Positions 32,775 to 45,200 of a stretch of DNA of 64,000 nt are shown in pieces. The translations under genes and the position numbers were made by a program. Under the pieces are notes generated by a model that had not been told where the DNA came from, did no database searches, and worked only from the letters and a program-made list of their open reading frames with translations. The DNA is taken from positions 11,591,338-11,655,337 of the forward strand of contig NC_088302.1 in NCBI RefSeq assembly GCF_032854445.1. The letters run 5' to 3'. The stretch is from Liolophura sinensis (Eukaryota; Mollusca; Polyplacophora; Chitonida; Chitonidae). How positions within the stretch are numbered: position 1 is the stretch's first letter; the number at the start of each line of letters is the position of its first letter.

Positions 32775-33680
32775 CTCTAAGGTAGCATGAATTCCTCAGA
32801 GAAAGCATTAGTAAAAGATTAAATATACGCGCCTATAGCATTCCTTACGTATTTCCGGCTACACTGTTGGCTGCTCCTCTTAACATGCATCTGTCTTAAT
32901 TTTTCTACTTCTTATGTCTTTTGTGGTTTTCACTGGAAGTTGTTGAGGCAATGAGTTTTGCGAATGACGTGGAACGCCCATCATACGGTTGACTGTTGAC
33001 ATGGCGCGACTTGCAAATGAGATTTGGCATCACCTGGGACTAATAATAATCTGTTACATTGTTCCCAGCTTTAACTACGCTCATACACTGTAATCCATCG
33101 ATCTCTTATCACGTGAAAGCAAGTGCCACCGAAAATACGCATTTACGCACTTGTGTCAGATTTGAAATTTTCGTCAAAAACCATGTTTATTCTTAGACAC
33201 ATGCACTTTTCATTGCTATAAAAATCGGATAGATCAAGTTCCTCAAAGACTTGTGTCGTACCTATTATTAATAATGTTGGTGTTTGGGAAAGAGAATATA
33301 GCTATCCCAGTCTTTCCACTACCCTTGCCACTAGTCGTGAAATAGTCTTGAGTATTGTGCTAACCATCAATAAAATCATACACCTGAAATTGGAATTGAA
33401 CTAATTACATAACCACTGGCTGCTGGTAAACCAGGATGACCAGGGTAATACATACATCCCAATGTGCACTGCCTTTACCAGATCTGTTCCCAAAACAGGA
33501 CACAGGACTTCTTTTTATCTCTATTTCATCAGTGCGCATCCATGCAGTATTCATAGTGAAACGATGCACACCTATAAAGAAATAATCTCTAGTAAATGTT
33601 TCATCATTATTCGTTTTCATTAAGTAGTACTTTGTAATAGAACATTTTGTATTTAAAATTCCAAATACCCTCTTTGACCT
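32775..33680. other. intergenic sequence; possible SINE 3' relic only
   Basis: A weak family A-like tail (GAAATAGTCTTGAGTATTGT, then ATCAATAAAAT) lies at about 33338-33378. Nothing else was recognised. Confidence 0.4.
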
Positions 33681-33689
33681 AAAATTTCA

Positions 33690-33890
33690 TCCACCATTAG
33701 ATTTCTCGTTATTCCTGAGCCCCAAATTCCTATTGCTTCTTAGAAAGGTGTTTTGAAGTCAGTTTGGAAAGTAGAATGATGTCCTACTGGAAAACATGTC
33801 AGTTTCAGAATTAAAACAATATCTTATTTCGCTTGCCTGTAAAAAAAATGCACTTTTTGGGTAAAATATAATTATTTAAACAGATTTGAT
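33690..33890 (+). repeat. dispersed repeat of unknown type, copy 2 of 4
   Basis: Contains TTAGAAAGGTGTTTTGAAGT, GTTTGGAAAGTAGAATGATG, CCTACTGGAAA and AAAATGCACTTTTTGGGTAA in the order seen in the other copies. Confidence 0.6.
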
Positions 33891-35568
33891 ATCTGTCATC
33901 ACGAAATTGTGCAATACATATACTGCAGCTGTTGGAAATAAACTACATGACTGGAATATGCCAAGACCATGAAATAAAGGAACATCCAACACAAAATATG
34001 GCATATCAATTTTCACTTTTACAATATAAAATTATAAGACACTGGACGATATTTAAGCACATTGTATAAATACTGTCACTTGAGATTTTGCCATAGACAA
34101 ATGCAAAGTTATAATTTTACATGCAATTACAAATGTTCAAAAAACTGAATATTTTGGATAATATGCCAGTCTTTAAAAACTGGTCTATACCCTTGTCTTG
34201 GGAAGAAACACATGGATTGTCTTTTTGCTTTTAAATTATGACATCTTGGTGAAATACATGACATATACCCTATAAATACTAAACTACAACTAATTTATTT
34301 GCAGTATACAATTTTACGATCAGCATCATCCAATAAAGTTAACAAACACTTATATCACAAAATTTCATACACCAAATGACAAGACTTATGATGACCAACT
34401 CACAAAGGAATGAAAGTTTTTCTCTTTGTTTAATGTTACTGTCAACACCTACTTCTTGACACATGCGTTACTAGATAATTCACTGGGCTTTAGAAGTGAT
34501 TCAAACAATGTCCAGCAAAGGATGTTAATAAGATCAATGGAGTCATTAAAAAGTTTTACTCTAAAATTCTCAAACTTTCAGATAAAGAAAGTTTTCCCAA
34601 GTGATGCAGATTCATTTGAAGAAATTTTGAAATATTTTAATACATCTGTGGCATTGTTATTAGAGGTAAACCTGACAAACATAAGTTTTTATGCATGCAA
34701 ATTGCGCAAAGTTTTTCACTCTTAACTACTTACTTACTTCCGTCAAAACATCAATAGCTTATATTTCCTCAAGTCTTCTTTAAAGACTTTCTGCCAAAAT
34801 TGTATCCTTTAACTTTGCTTGTAAGAAGTTGATCTCTTCTGGAAACCATTCAAAAATCCTACATGTTGGTATAATATTATTAGCAGACACATGAGTTATC
34901 TCACAAGATTACAGATTTATCCACACAGAGGGGCTGAAATTAGTGTTTGTTAATACTTCTATAATGATACCGAATGTCTTCAAATATCAGCTGAGAAGAC
35001 CAAGGTGTTAAAGCCTATTCCATGGCAACATTAGATTTAATTCACTGGTGTACTGTATAAACATATTAAATAGCTGAATGACATATTATAACTAATGCAA
35101 AGTCCACAAAATAGAAATGGAACATCATTACCATCTGTACCGTATCTCATATGTCCACAAAGCAAAACAAGAGCACAGTTTTCTCCAGGACAGCAAAACA
35201 ACACTGAATTTCAAAGACAAACTGTGATTTGGCACAATTTAATACAAAAAACATCCAGATTTGAGTTTAATCATTTTGAGTCCACCCTTCAACAAATTCA
35301 CTCTGTTTGGATATGAGAAGAGATAGTCTTAACAGCTTTTCAGCTTTCCACCCTGCACTGACCTGCAGCCATCTTGAATTCCTAAATTCAGGTTCCTCAG
35401 CATAGGGTGCAGAAAATATTCAACGATTGGCTGAAATTCTGCCACAGTCTGAATATTCATTGAGCACAAACTTCAGTTTGAGTAGAGGTTGCAGCCATAT
35501 CAGAAATTTTCTCAGTCCTCACAGGAGATTTTTTCTGATGTGACAATTTTCCTGAAGTATACATCCAA
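33891..35568. other. 3' flank of the ADAMTS gene
   Basis: AT-rich; holds the 3' UTR and flank of the minus-strand gene. A small plus-strand open frame at 34426-34725 has no recognised motif and AT-driven composition. No polyadenylation signal could be chosen with confidence. Confidence 0.4.
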
Positions 35569-38500
35569 TCAGTGACGACGTGAACCATATTTGCGATGAG
35601 GTTTCCTAGGCGCTTCTCTGTATACTTGAAAGTAGTCCACTCCACAGGTTTTACAGCACTTTCTTTGTACAAATGCTCTCTTACAATGGCCTCTTGTCTT
35701 TAAAGCTTCACAGAGACGGTATCCCATCTTGTTCAACACACACTCACTTACTAAAGCTGGAAAAATAATCATTAAAAAATAATCATTAAATAAAAGATTT
35801 GCATTACTTGTATTTATGGTTTTTGTATTTAACCATTCCCTTTTGAAGAACATCTTGAATGTTCATGTTCACAGGGCTTGAACGATCCCATTTTACAGCT
35901 TTACAGTACGTAGAATGGCAAAACATTAACATTCCCACACCTTAATGACTTCAAATTTCATGTTTTCTTTTCAGGCCTTTCCACATCTAAAATTCTAATT
36001 TTCCAAACTACTTCAAATAAATATTCTACAGTTAAAAAACACCAGTGCATCCAGCAATTTCAAAGATGCCGAAACAAAGATTTCTCCTGGAGAAAGTCAG
36101 CATACACCAGCCTAAGCTCAGGTTCGTTCTATGGACGGTGTATAGTTCAGTTCAGAGTACATGTGACAAGTTAGTTCGAAATTACAAGGCTTTTTCAGGC
36201 CAAATCAGCTGTAACCACAAAACCCCGGATTTTTCCATTTTGTAAAGGCCTGGAAAAGTCATTTTCAGATACCAGGCTTTTCAAGGCTTTGAAGGCCCAG
36301 TACACACTTTGATAATACTGACATTAAATTCAAAATTCCTGTACCAAGCAGTATTGTTTCTACCTTCACCAGACTCTCTCTATGAACTGTTCACACTGCG
36401 AAATCGAAAGCTGGTCTTATTATGTTTCCATGGCAACCTGATACATGATTTGTATAGCCTGAAACATTTCTGGACGAACATCACTACTAAAGAATAATGG
36501 TGTTTCATTATTTACAAACAGTTTTTTCAGGCCTAGAAACTATACCTGGGGTTGAACCCATCCCTCACATTCCAGCAGTTGGCAGAGCTTCTGCTTATTT
36601 GATTTATTTGATTGGTGTTTTTACGCTGTATTCAAAAGTATTTCACTTATCCGACGGTGGCCAGCATTAAGGTGGGAGGAAACCGGGCAGAACCTGGGGG
36701 AAACTCACGACCATCTGCAGGTTGCTGGTAGACCTTCCCATGTATGACCGGAGAGGAAAGCAGAGCTTCTATGTTTATTCAAGTATATTCTGAAGACATG
36801 TGCTGACTGATAAAATGATATTTTTTGTGAAGCCCTGAAATTGACCAATCCAACTGACCAATGTAGTTTGTTTTTACAATCAACTTAAAAATGTTCATGA
36901 ACTGTACTGAACGTTGATCTTTAATACGCAAAAAGGCTGAGGAATTTGGGCTCCTGTCATATGTGACTTAAAAAACCCATTATGGCCTGAAACTATTATT
37001 CTGATACCTCATGAAAAATGACTTTCCTTTGTATGAACTGGATGTGTGAATTCTAATCTGGTATCATTCAAACAATTTCAAGAACATTTTCACACTTGCT
37101 AATAGCTAGTTAAACTTTTGTCATTTCAAATTCACAAGGCCTATAATATTTATTCTCGGGATAAGTCATATGTACAACTACATTCAGACAGGATATTTGT
37201 ACTGATGCTGCATTGGATCAAAATGTGATATAACCAATTCTGTCAGAGCCGAAACAAGCATTTTTATTTTTCATTATCACAAAAAAAAACCCACATTTCT
37301 TCTCACCTGCTTCTTGTTTAGGGCATTCTGCATTTTGACAGATTTTTCGTGCTTCTGGTTTCTCTCTCTCATCACATCCCGAGTCTGTCCTTTGATTGGT
37401 CAGATTAACACATTGGATCATCCGCAGTTGCTCCCCCTGACCACAGGTTCGGGAACACTAATGAAAACAAGAAAGCTCTCTCAATGGCCAATGGTTTAAA
37501 AATATCAACAATCTAAATTTTATTTTATGAGGATCTTTGAAAGTGTGAAAACTCATCTTATGCTTATTTCTTTTTCAAACTTAAATTTTCTGTCCAGAAA
37601 CACTAAGAAGAATTCAGGTAGAGATGATGACATGGCAGGGATTTCATCTTATCTCACCATGCTCCATTCTCCAGGCACCCAGGTTTTACATGGTGTCACT
37701 TGGCATGGCCTGACATGGGCAGGCTTGTGTTGAGGGTCACAGCCATGGTGGGACGGGCAGTGTACATGCCTCTTCTCCAGTCCAATACCACAAGTCTCGG
37801 AGCACTGGGAACAAGGTAAACAGGTACATGTACTCAGGGACATGACTGACAACAACTGCATGAAGGGAAAGTTAACTCGCATTGGGCTCAGTCGTTCAAA
37901 AATGTATTAAGTACAATGTTAAACCCCAAGCGCTCATTCACTCACTCACTCAAAATGTATTAGCAGTTAAGACCAGTGTTAACTTTAGTCTGGACTGAAG
38001 TCTTTTCCCTCTGTCGTATATGTGGAATATTACTGGGTATGGGGTAAAACCCCAATCCCCAAAAAAAAAAAAAATAATAAAAAAATAAAGTCCTTTAGTT
38101 TTGTATTAGACAAAAACTGGGATTAAGCTTTCACGCGGGCTTAACTTTTAATACACATTTAAACAACAGGTCCCAGGCCTCTGTGACAGTACTAATTGAT
38201 AACCAAGCTTTCAGACATAGTAATCAAATCATGAGACATCAAAGTCAAATCATGAGACAACATAGTCAATCTATGAGTCATCATAATCAATTCATGAGAC
38301 ATCATAATCAAATAATGAGATACAATAATCGCAAAAAAGACAATAAAATCACCAGATAATAATAATAATAATATAATTATATAAACATGATCGGGAGACA
38401 GGATCAGGGCACATCAACATATGTCAAAGAAACAACAAAATTCTTGAATAAATTTGTGCTTTTATCCATCTTTAATCCTCTAAATCAGTTAATATTGTAA

Positions 38501-39289
38501 ATTATATTAATGTGGGCAAGACATAATACTGAACTCATTGACTTATCTAATTTGCAGTGAAACTAACAAAAACTTACTGAGTCCAGGCTGTTGACTTATC
38601 TAATTTGCAGTGAGACTAACAAAAGCTTACTGGGGTCCAGGCTGTTGACATTTATCTAATTTGCAGTGAGACTAACAAAAGCTTACTGGGGTCCAGGCTG
38701 TTGACTTATCTAATTTGCGGTGAGGCTAACAAAAACTTACTGGGGTCCAGGCTGTTGACTTATCTAATTTGCAGTGAGACTAACAAAAACTTACTGGGGT
38801 CCAGGCTGTTGACTTATCTAATTTGCAGTGAGACTAACAAAAGCTTACTGGGGTCCAGGCTGTTGACATTTATCTAATTTGCAGTGAGACTAACAAAAAG
38901 TTACTGGGCTTCAGGCTGTTGACTTGTCTAATTTGCAGTGAGGCTAACAAAAACTTACTGGGGTCCAGGCTGTTGACTCATCTAATTTGCAGTAAGACTA
39001 ACAAAAAGTTACTGGGGTCCAGGCTGTTGACTTCTAATTTACAGTGAGACTAACAAAAACTTACTGGGGTCCAGGCTGTTGACTTATCTAATTTGCAGTG
39101 AGGCTAACAAAAACTTACTGGGGTCCAGGCTGTTGCGCTCCACTCCTGACAGGCCCAAGTGTGGCAACTAACTCTGTTAGCAGGTTTCTCACTCTCCTCG
39201 CAGAGGCTGTTTTCTACTGGCTGATGACTGTCACTCTCCACACAGGTGACATTCCATGACTTCACTCCACCACCACAGTGTCTGGAACA
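35569..39289 (-). CDS. ADAMTS C-terminal block: TSR6-8 and PLAC domain
   Basis: Three exons each carry most of one thrombospondin type-1 repeat: [32 protein letters not shown] and [16 protein letters not shown], with Trp-bearing starts ([24 protein letters not shown]) at the end of the preceding exon. The last exon is a PLAC domain ([11 protein letters not shown]...GHCKRAF...CCKTC) followed by a short basic tail ending KYGSRRH. PLAC domains are six-cysteine modules near the C-termini of secreted matrix proteins. Confidence 0.88.
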
Positions 39290-42200
39290 CTGTGGAAAAA
39301 CAATACACACAGAACATACACTAAACTTCAGTTTTCAAACCTTTTCAAATTATACAATTAGAAAAGGCCAAAATTTGTTGCAGAAATTTGTAATAGTTTA
39401 ACCCCTGAGAGGCTGGTATTTATACTACATTCTTTTCAGTTTTGCCTACTTACATTAACTACTGCTCGAGGTATCTTATTACAGTTTTAAAGGCAAGATA
39501 CATCCTGACAAAAACAGACAGAGCATATCTATTCTATTATTACCTTGCTCCATTCTCCTGACAACCATATATACTGAACATGTTGTGGAGTTGTGGTTGT
39601 GGTTGTGGTTGTGGTAGTGGTTGAGGTAGTAGTAGTCCTAAGAGAGGTTCTTCTTCTTTTAGAGTTGTCCCGTAGAAGTTGATGAGAGTTATCTCCCCTG
39701 TTGCGCCTAGAGTTCTCTGCCCTTGGGTGGGCCAGTCCAGGCTTTCCTGCTATGTTGACTACCTCCTGATGCTTACTATAGGGGACTCCACTGAGTTTAG
39801 TTTCTGAGTTGATAGATGATATTATGCTAGGCTGATTATCAGCTAGATTTATATTATGCAAGTCACCACGTTCGTCTTCTTCTATTTCACCCTCAGAGAT
39901 GACTGGATCACTTTCATAACCACCTTCCTCTACTACGGGTGGAAAGTTTTCTGCGCTTAAGTTTTCCTCTGAACCTATATCATGATCAGCTGTCCCAATA
40001 AGCTTAATTTCAGATCCTTTATTAATTGTTAATGGCTTAGCTTTTTCTTTGCCTATACTTTCTTCGCTTTCAGCCTGTTCTATATTTTCTGCTTTAGTTG
40101 TTTCTATAATCTCAATATTTGCTGGTGCCTTTACATGTCCTTCTAAATCACCTGATGAGTTTCTTTCAGCTGTTTCCCTTATTTTCTCATTTTCAGGAAC
40201 AAGTACAGCTGGCACTGTTGGAAAAACGTATTTATCAGCTCTTGAAAATTCCGAGTGTCTTTTGGATGTTGGAGGACTGGTCATTTTTGCTGTGCTTGGT
40301 TGTGATGGAGGTGTTGTTGTGGTAGTACTTGTTGTTGTTGTCGTAGTACTAGGTTTTATTGTTGTTGTAGTACTCGTTGCTGTTGTTGTAATACTCTCCA
40401 TTGTAGTTGTAGATGGTTTCGGCATAGTTGGTTTCACAGTTGTTTCTGGACAAGTCACGTGCAGACAATGTCTCTCGGCAGGAGGTTCCATTTCCAGGTC
40501 ACATGACTGACCCCCATCGCAATAAACATTACGGTACTGCATCCCACCACCACAAGATCGTGTGCACTGGAAACAGAGACAAACATGCTCATGAGGAATG
40601 TGAGACATCCTGCAGATTCCTTCAGAATCTTGAAACGTCAACAAAATAAATTAAAACAAATGTTGCAGATCATGGCATTTAATCAAGTCACAGAAAGATC
40701 TCACTATATATACAAATTTAAGAAAAATGAAATTCTGATGAGACAAGGTCTGTAATTATCTCACAGGTCAAGGTCAGCATCTGGGACTCTGAGTATCTGT
40801 TCCTATAAAATATTTCAGAAATCAAGTGACTCAAAATATCTGTTCATGTCTCTTCCTTCATTCAATTAGTGTTTTGTACCAAACTTAAGGGGATATTCCT
40901 CTCAATGGAATTGGTAAGAGCTGACGAAATCTTTTATCACCTCAAGGTATGGGCAAAGTCAAAAGCATACAAAAAAATAGTTATTTATTTATCTATCCGA
41001 TTGGTATTTTAGGCGGTACTCAAGAATAATTCACTTATATGACGGTGGCCAGCATTATGGTGGGAAGAAACCGTACAGAGCCCAGGGGAAACCCACAACC
41101 ATCCGCAGGTTGCTGGCAGACCTTCCCATGTATGGCCATCCAGCATGGGTCATTACACTGCCCTAGCATGCTAACTAACTGAGCCACGGATACCCCCCAC
41201 AATACAGTTGTGGTGCATTAAAAGATGACAATGTATATTTCACAGAACTTCTGCAAAAAGTTGCACAGTTTGCTGTAAATCATGTAGTTTCATCGATTTT
41301 TTTCCCCACAAATAAACAAACTGTAGTACAGAATGGTGGTTGGCCACATCTTCAGTTATACGATTTACTACAAGTCACATAAACTATTATGTGATTTATT
41401 AACTAAACTAATGTTGATGGCAGTTAGTGAGAAATTCCACTAAATAGTATGTCCTTGCTTACCTGTGACCACAAGCCCGCCTCCCACTGACCACAGGTGA
41501 TGTTCCCACACTGCTGCTTGTGGGCTGGCTTAGTCGCCTTGTCACAACCAGCCTTAGGTTTGTCACACTCCACAGTCCGTTCATGATAGGCACAAGGGTT
41601 ACCATTACATGTCTGTCAAAGAGATTTTTTGCATCAACAAAATTCATATTTGCTCATTTGTTCCTCGATATTTGCTTATTTACTTAAGATTTTCAGAATC
41701 TAAAGGGTATAATAAGGGTTTATTAAAACCAGCCATTCTTGATTACTTGAATGCTTTAGAATTTGAGATTAATCATGCTGATAATATATTTGAAGAGTAA
41801 CAAAATGCTTGAATGATTAATACATAACATATATGAACTCAGCAAAAATAATCATAATTTTTTTTTGTAAAGAAGAACAAAAATTTCTTAAAATTTGAGA
41901 TTTGTCACCGAACGTTTTAAAATAAGTTTTTCACACCAACTCGTGTTGCACTTACATCTTGCCACTCTCCGACCACCCAGTTCCCATTCTCAGGGCACGG
42001 AGGTTTCTTTTTCCGGCATGGCTCCACAGATGTAGGTTTCTCCAGACCGTCACAAGCAGAATCCTCAAGTGCTATCTGCTCATCGGGTCCCAAGCTTCTG
42101 ACACAAATCACCGTGCGTCGGTGGAGTCCCTTGTTGCCACATGTTGCTGAACAGTGTTGCCATGGTCCCAGCCACCACCTGACCAATGAAATCATTCCTC

Positions 42201-45200
42201 TTATATCAATGTACAATGATGACTGTTCATAGCGGGGTTGTCACACCATTTAGCCACCACCTGACCAATGAAATCATTCCTCTTATATCAGTGTACAATG
42301 ATGACTGATCATAGCGGGGTTGTCACACCATTTAGAGACCACCTGACCAATGAAATCATTCCTCTTATATCAATGTATGATGATGACTGATCATAGCGGG
42401 GTTGTCACACCATTTAGAGACCACCTGACCAATGAAATCATTCCTCTTAGGAATGTTCATGAAAAAGATATCAATGTACAAGGATGACTGATCACAGCGG
42501 GATTTAGAGGCATTTACTACTTACCTCTTGTCCTACACTTTGGAAATACCTTCCACATCATTTTTTGGCCAGGTAAGAGTCCACTTATTTATTATTAACC
42601 AACTTCCATTTCCCACAGAAACAAATCTTTCTGTAATTACCAAATCAGGCTTAGGTTGCTATACAATAGTATTAATCAGTAAATATTAGTGACTGTATTT
42701 GATCTAAAATTTTATCCGTGATTGTTTCTCATTTTCAGAGTTCTATTGATCTTAGAAAAGATGTTTTGAGGTTTATTTGGTGAATTTTTCTGGAAAACAA
42801 AGTATTTATTGATCAGTTATAATTAATTAGTAACAACCCCAGTAATCTGCTTCTGTAATTATATTTGCACCTTCTCAGAAATGAATACTCCACAAATCTT
42901 AAAACTGGTTTTACTATATACCATGTGTCACTTTCACAAAACTTCTTAAGTCACATTTCTCATACCTTCCTTTTCATAAAAAACGTGTACTGTGCCATGA
43001 GGCAAAGTTACATATGAGAAAAGTTACAAAAAAATTGATTTACAAAGTTTCGTAAAAGTGGGCCCAGTGCATTTAAACATTTAATCGCTACTGTCAATCA
43101 TCATGTGTAGTACCCCATGAACCACTTTACCTGGCTGGACATTGGTGGTTGTTGCATGATCGTGATTGATCATCCTGCTTTGTGGTAGCATTACAGTAGC
43201 GATCGTCAACATGTCCAGCTTCTCTCTCCATACAGATCACATGGGACCTCTGTGAACCTTGAAATAAATCATGCAACCTTACACAGATCTGATCAACGTT
43301 TTATCGTTTCAGCCATATCACCTAAAGAGTTACGTTTTCTTCTTCACATCTTCATTGATTACTGTGCATATTGTCCTAAATTAAACCAGCGACATCTATT
43401 TATTTATTTATTTGATTGGTGTTTTACGCCGTACTCAAGAATATTTCACTTATACCAAGACAGCCAGCATTATGGTTGGATGAACCCGGGCAGAGCCTGG
43501 GAGAAACCCACAACCATCCACAGGTTGCTGGCAGACCCAGAGATTTCTATGACTTTGCCATAAAGCAATGCGATCCTGTCTTAAAGGGACACAAGTTGTT
43601 TGTGTTAATGTCTTAAACAGGAAACAATCATTTTGCAAAAGAAATTGTTGGAACAGTTTTAAAATTTAAGGAATGGAATACAACAACGCAACAGCATTAT
43701 TCTATTTTTGGTGACATACTTAAATACAAAAAAAATTTAAATGTTTTAATTAATGTCATTAAATCTAACCCCTCCCAGCTTTACCTCCTCCACACGACAC
43801 AGTACAATGTGACCAATCCGTGAACTCCCAGTAGAACTCCGGGTGTCGCTCATCCGTGGCATTTTCATTGGGTACTGTGTATTCAAACATTACGCCCGGA
43901 TTGTGGGACTGAAACAACAGCTGTAAATAAGAATAAATTTTTGGGTTCAAAAGAGCTCAGCAACATTTATTATCCTTGTGATATTAAAGTTTATTTTGTG
44001 TTTTACGGGCAAGCCAACAATAAAAATGCCATTAGAATAAACACAATTTTGAAAATCAACCATTAAATTTTGTCTGAACTTATTAAGATCTTCCTGTTAA
44101 ACACAGCCTTCCGATCATGTATATATATATATATATATATCTTTAACATGAACAACTGCTGGGACACTCCACATTTCCCAATAGAGTTTAGGCCACATCA
44201 CAAGTAAATTTTTAATTCACTGGCAGAATGAATCTTTTTTCAACATTGGAGGAGGGTATAGAAATAACAATAAAACTGAAAAACCATATAATTTGTTGGA
44301 ATTATTAAAAGATACATCTATCACAGGTAACAGGTAAAGCAAATGAATTACAATTTACATATAAAGATTACTTTGTCAGTTTGCTTGGGATGTGAGATTT
44401 TACACTATGAGAGACAAGAAAACATCCAAAACTGCTAAATTATGGAGCCAAAAAGATTGCAAAAACTACAGACAACAATGTAAACATTTTATTGAGCAAT
44501 CAACAGCTCCACTGTAAAGCTGGCAACAATCTAATGACTTTTGAAAACTGGCAAAGTTACATTAAAGGCAAAGAAATCAAGTATGTATTGGATGAAAAAC
44601 CATTAGAAAATTGTTCAGGAAAATACTTAACAAGTATTTGTTTTTTTACAATTTGTTTAGCCTAGTAAAATGCATCAAATATTATATTCTATAGTGGCCT
44701 TTTCTGACATCACATAGCGGTTTTGCTACATGTACTTAAACATACACACATTAAACTGTTACATTTCATCATTCAAAATACATATCATATAGATCTATGA
44801 ATCCATTCACTGATTGGAACCTGAAACTGAATTATTTCAGGTAAAAAGTATAGATGTGACATTATTGATGCCTTCTGGGTCACAACAGACCACTGTAGAA
44901 TCTGATTTTTTAAAGACAATTTTACTCGGTTAGAAAAATTCTAAAACAAGTAAATCCAACCATTTTCCTGGAAAGTTTTTAATGGCCTTTCATCTGATAT
45001 ATACTTCATTTTAGAGTGGTCTTTGCCTTTACGGAAATGAGCAAGCTAGCCTGAGTAGTTGTACCATGATATGTAGGGGTTCCTTGAGTGGCCCAGAGGC
45101 CTCGAAACTCTCCTTGTTTCCCACACGACGATACTGCACCACTGTCCCCGCCATCTCGTAATCCCCGCTCCACTGGATGAACCAGTTCCCGTTCAGCAAG

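Noticed and set aside
40049-40510. 153-residue valine-rich open frame on the plus strand.
   Set aside because: It is the antisense of the Thr-rich mucin segment of the ADAMTS exon.
43140-43250. TSR2 second exon starting at AGGTCCCATG after CACAG.
   Set aside because: Its phase does not match the preceding exon. The acceptor TTTCAAG|GTTCACAG restores the frame.
45029-45070. Spacer exon continuing to [11 protein letters not shown] with a stop, or a GC-AG donor after CTCAG.
   Set aside because: The GTACAA donor after ATG keeps the frame and joins to [10 protein letters not shown]. The GC donor gives the wrong phase.
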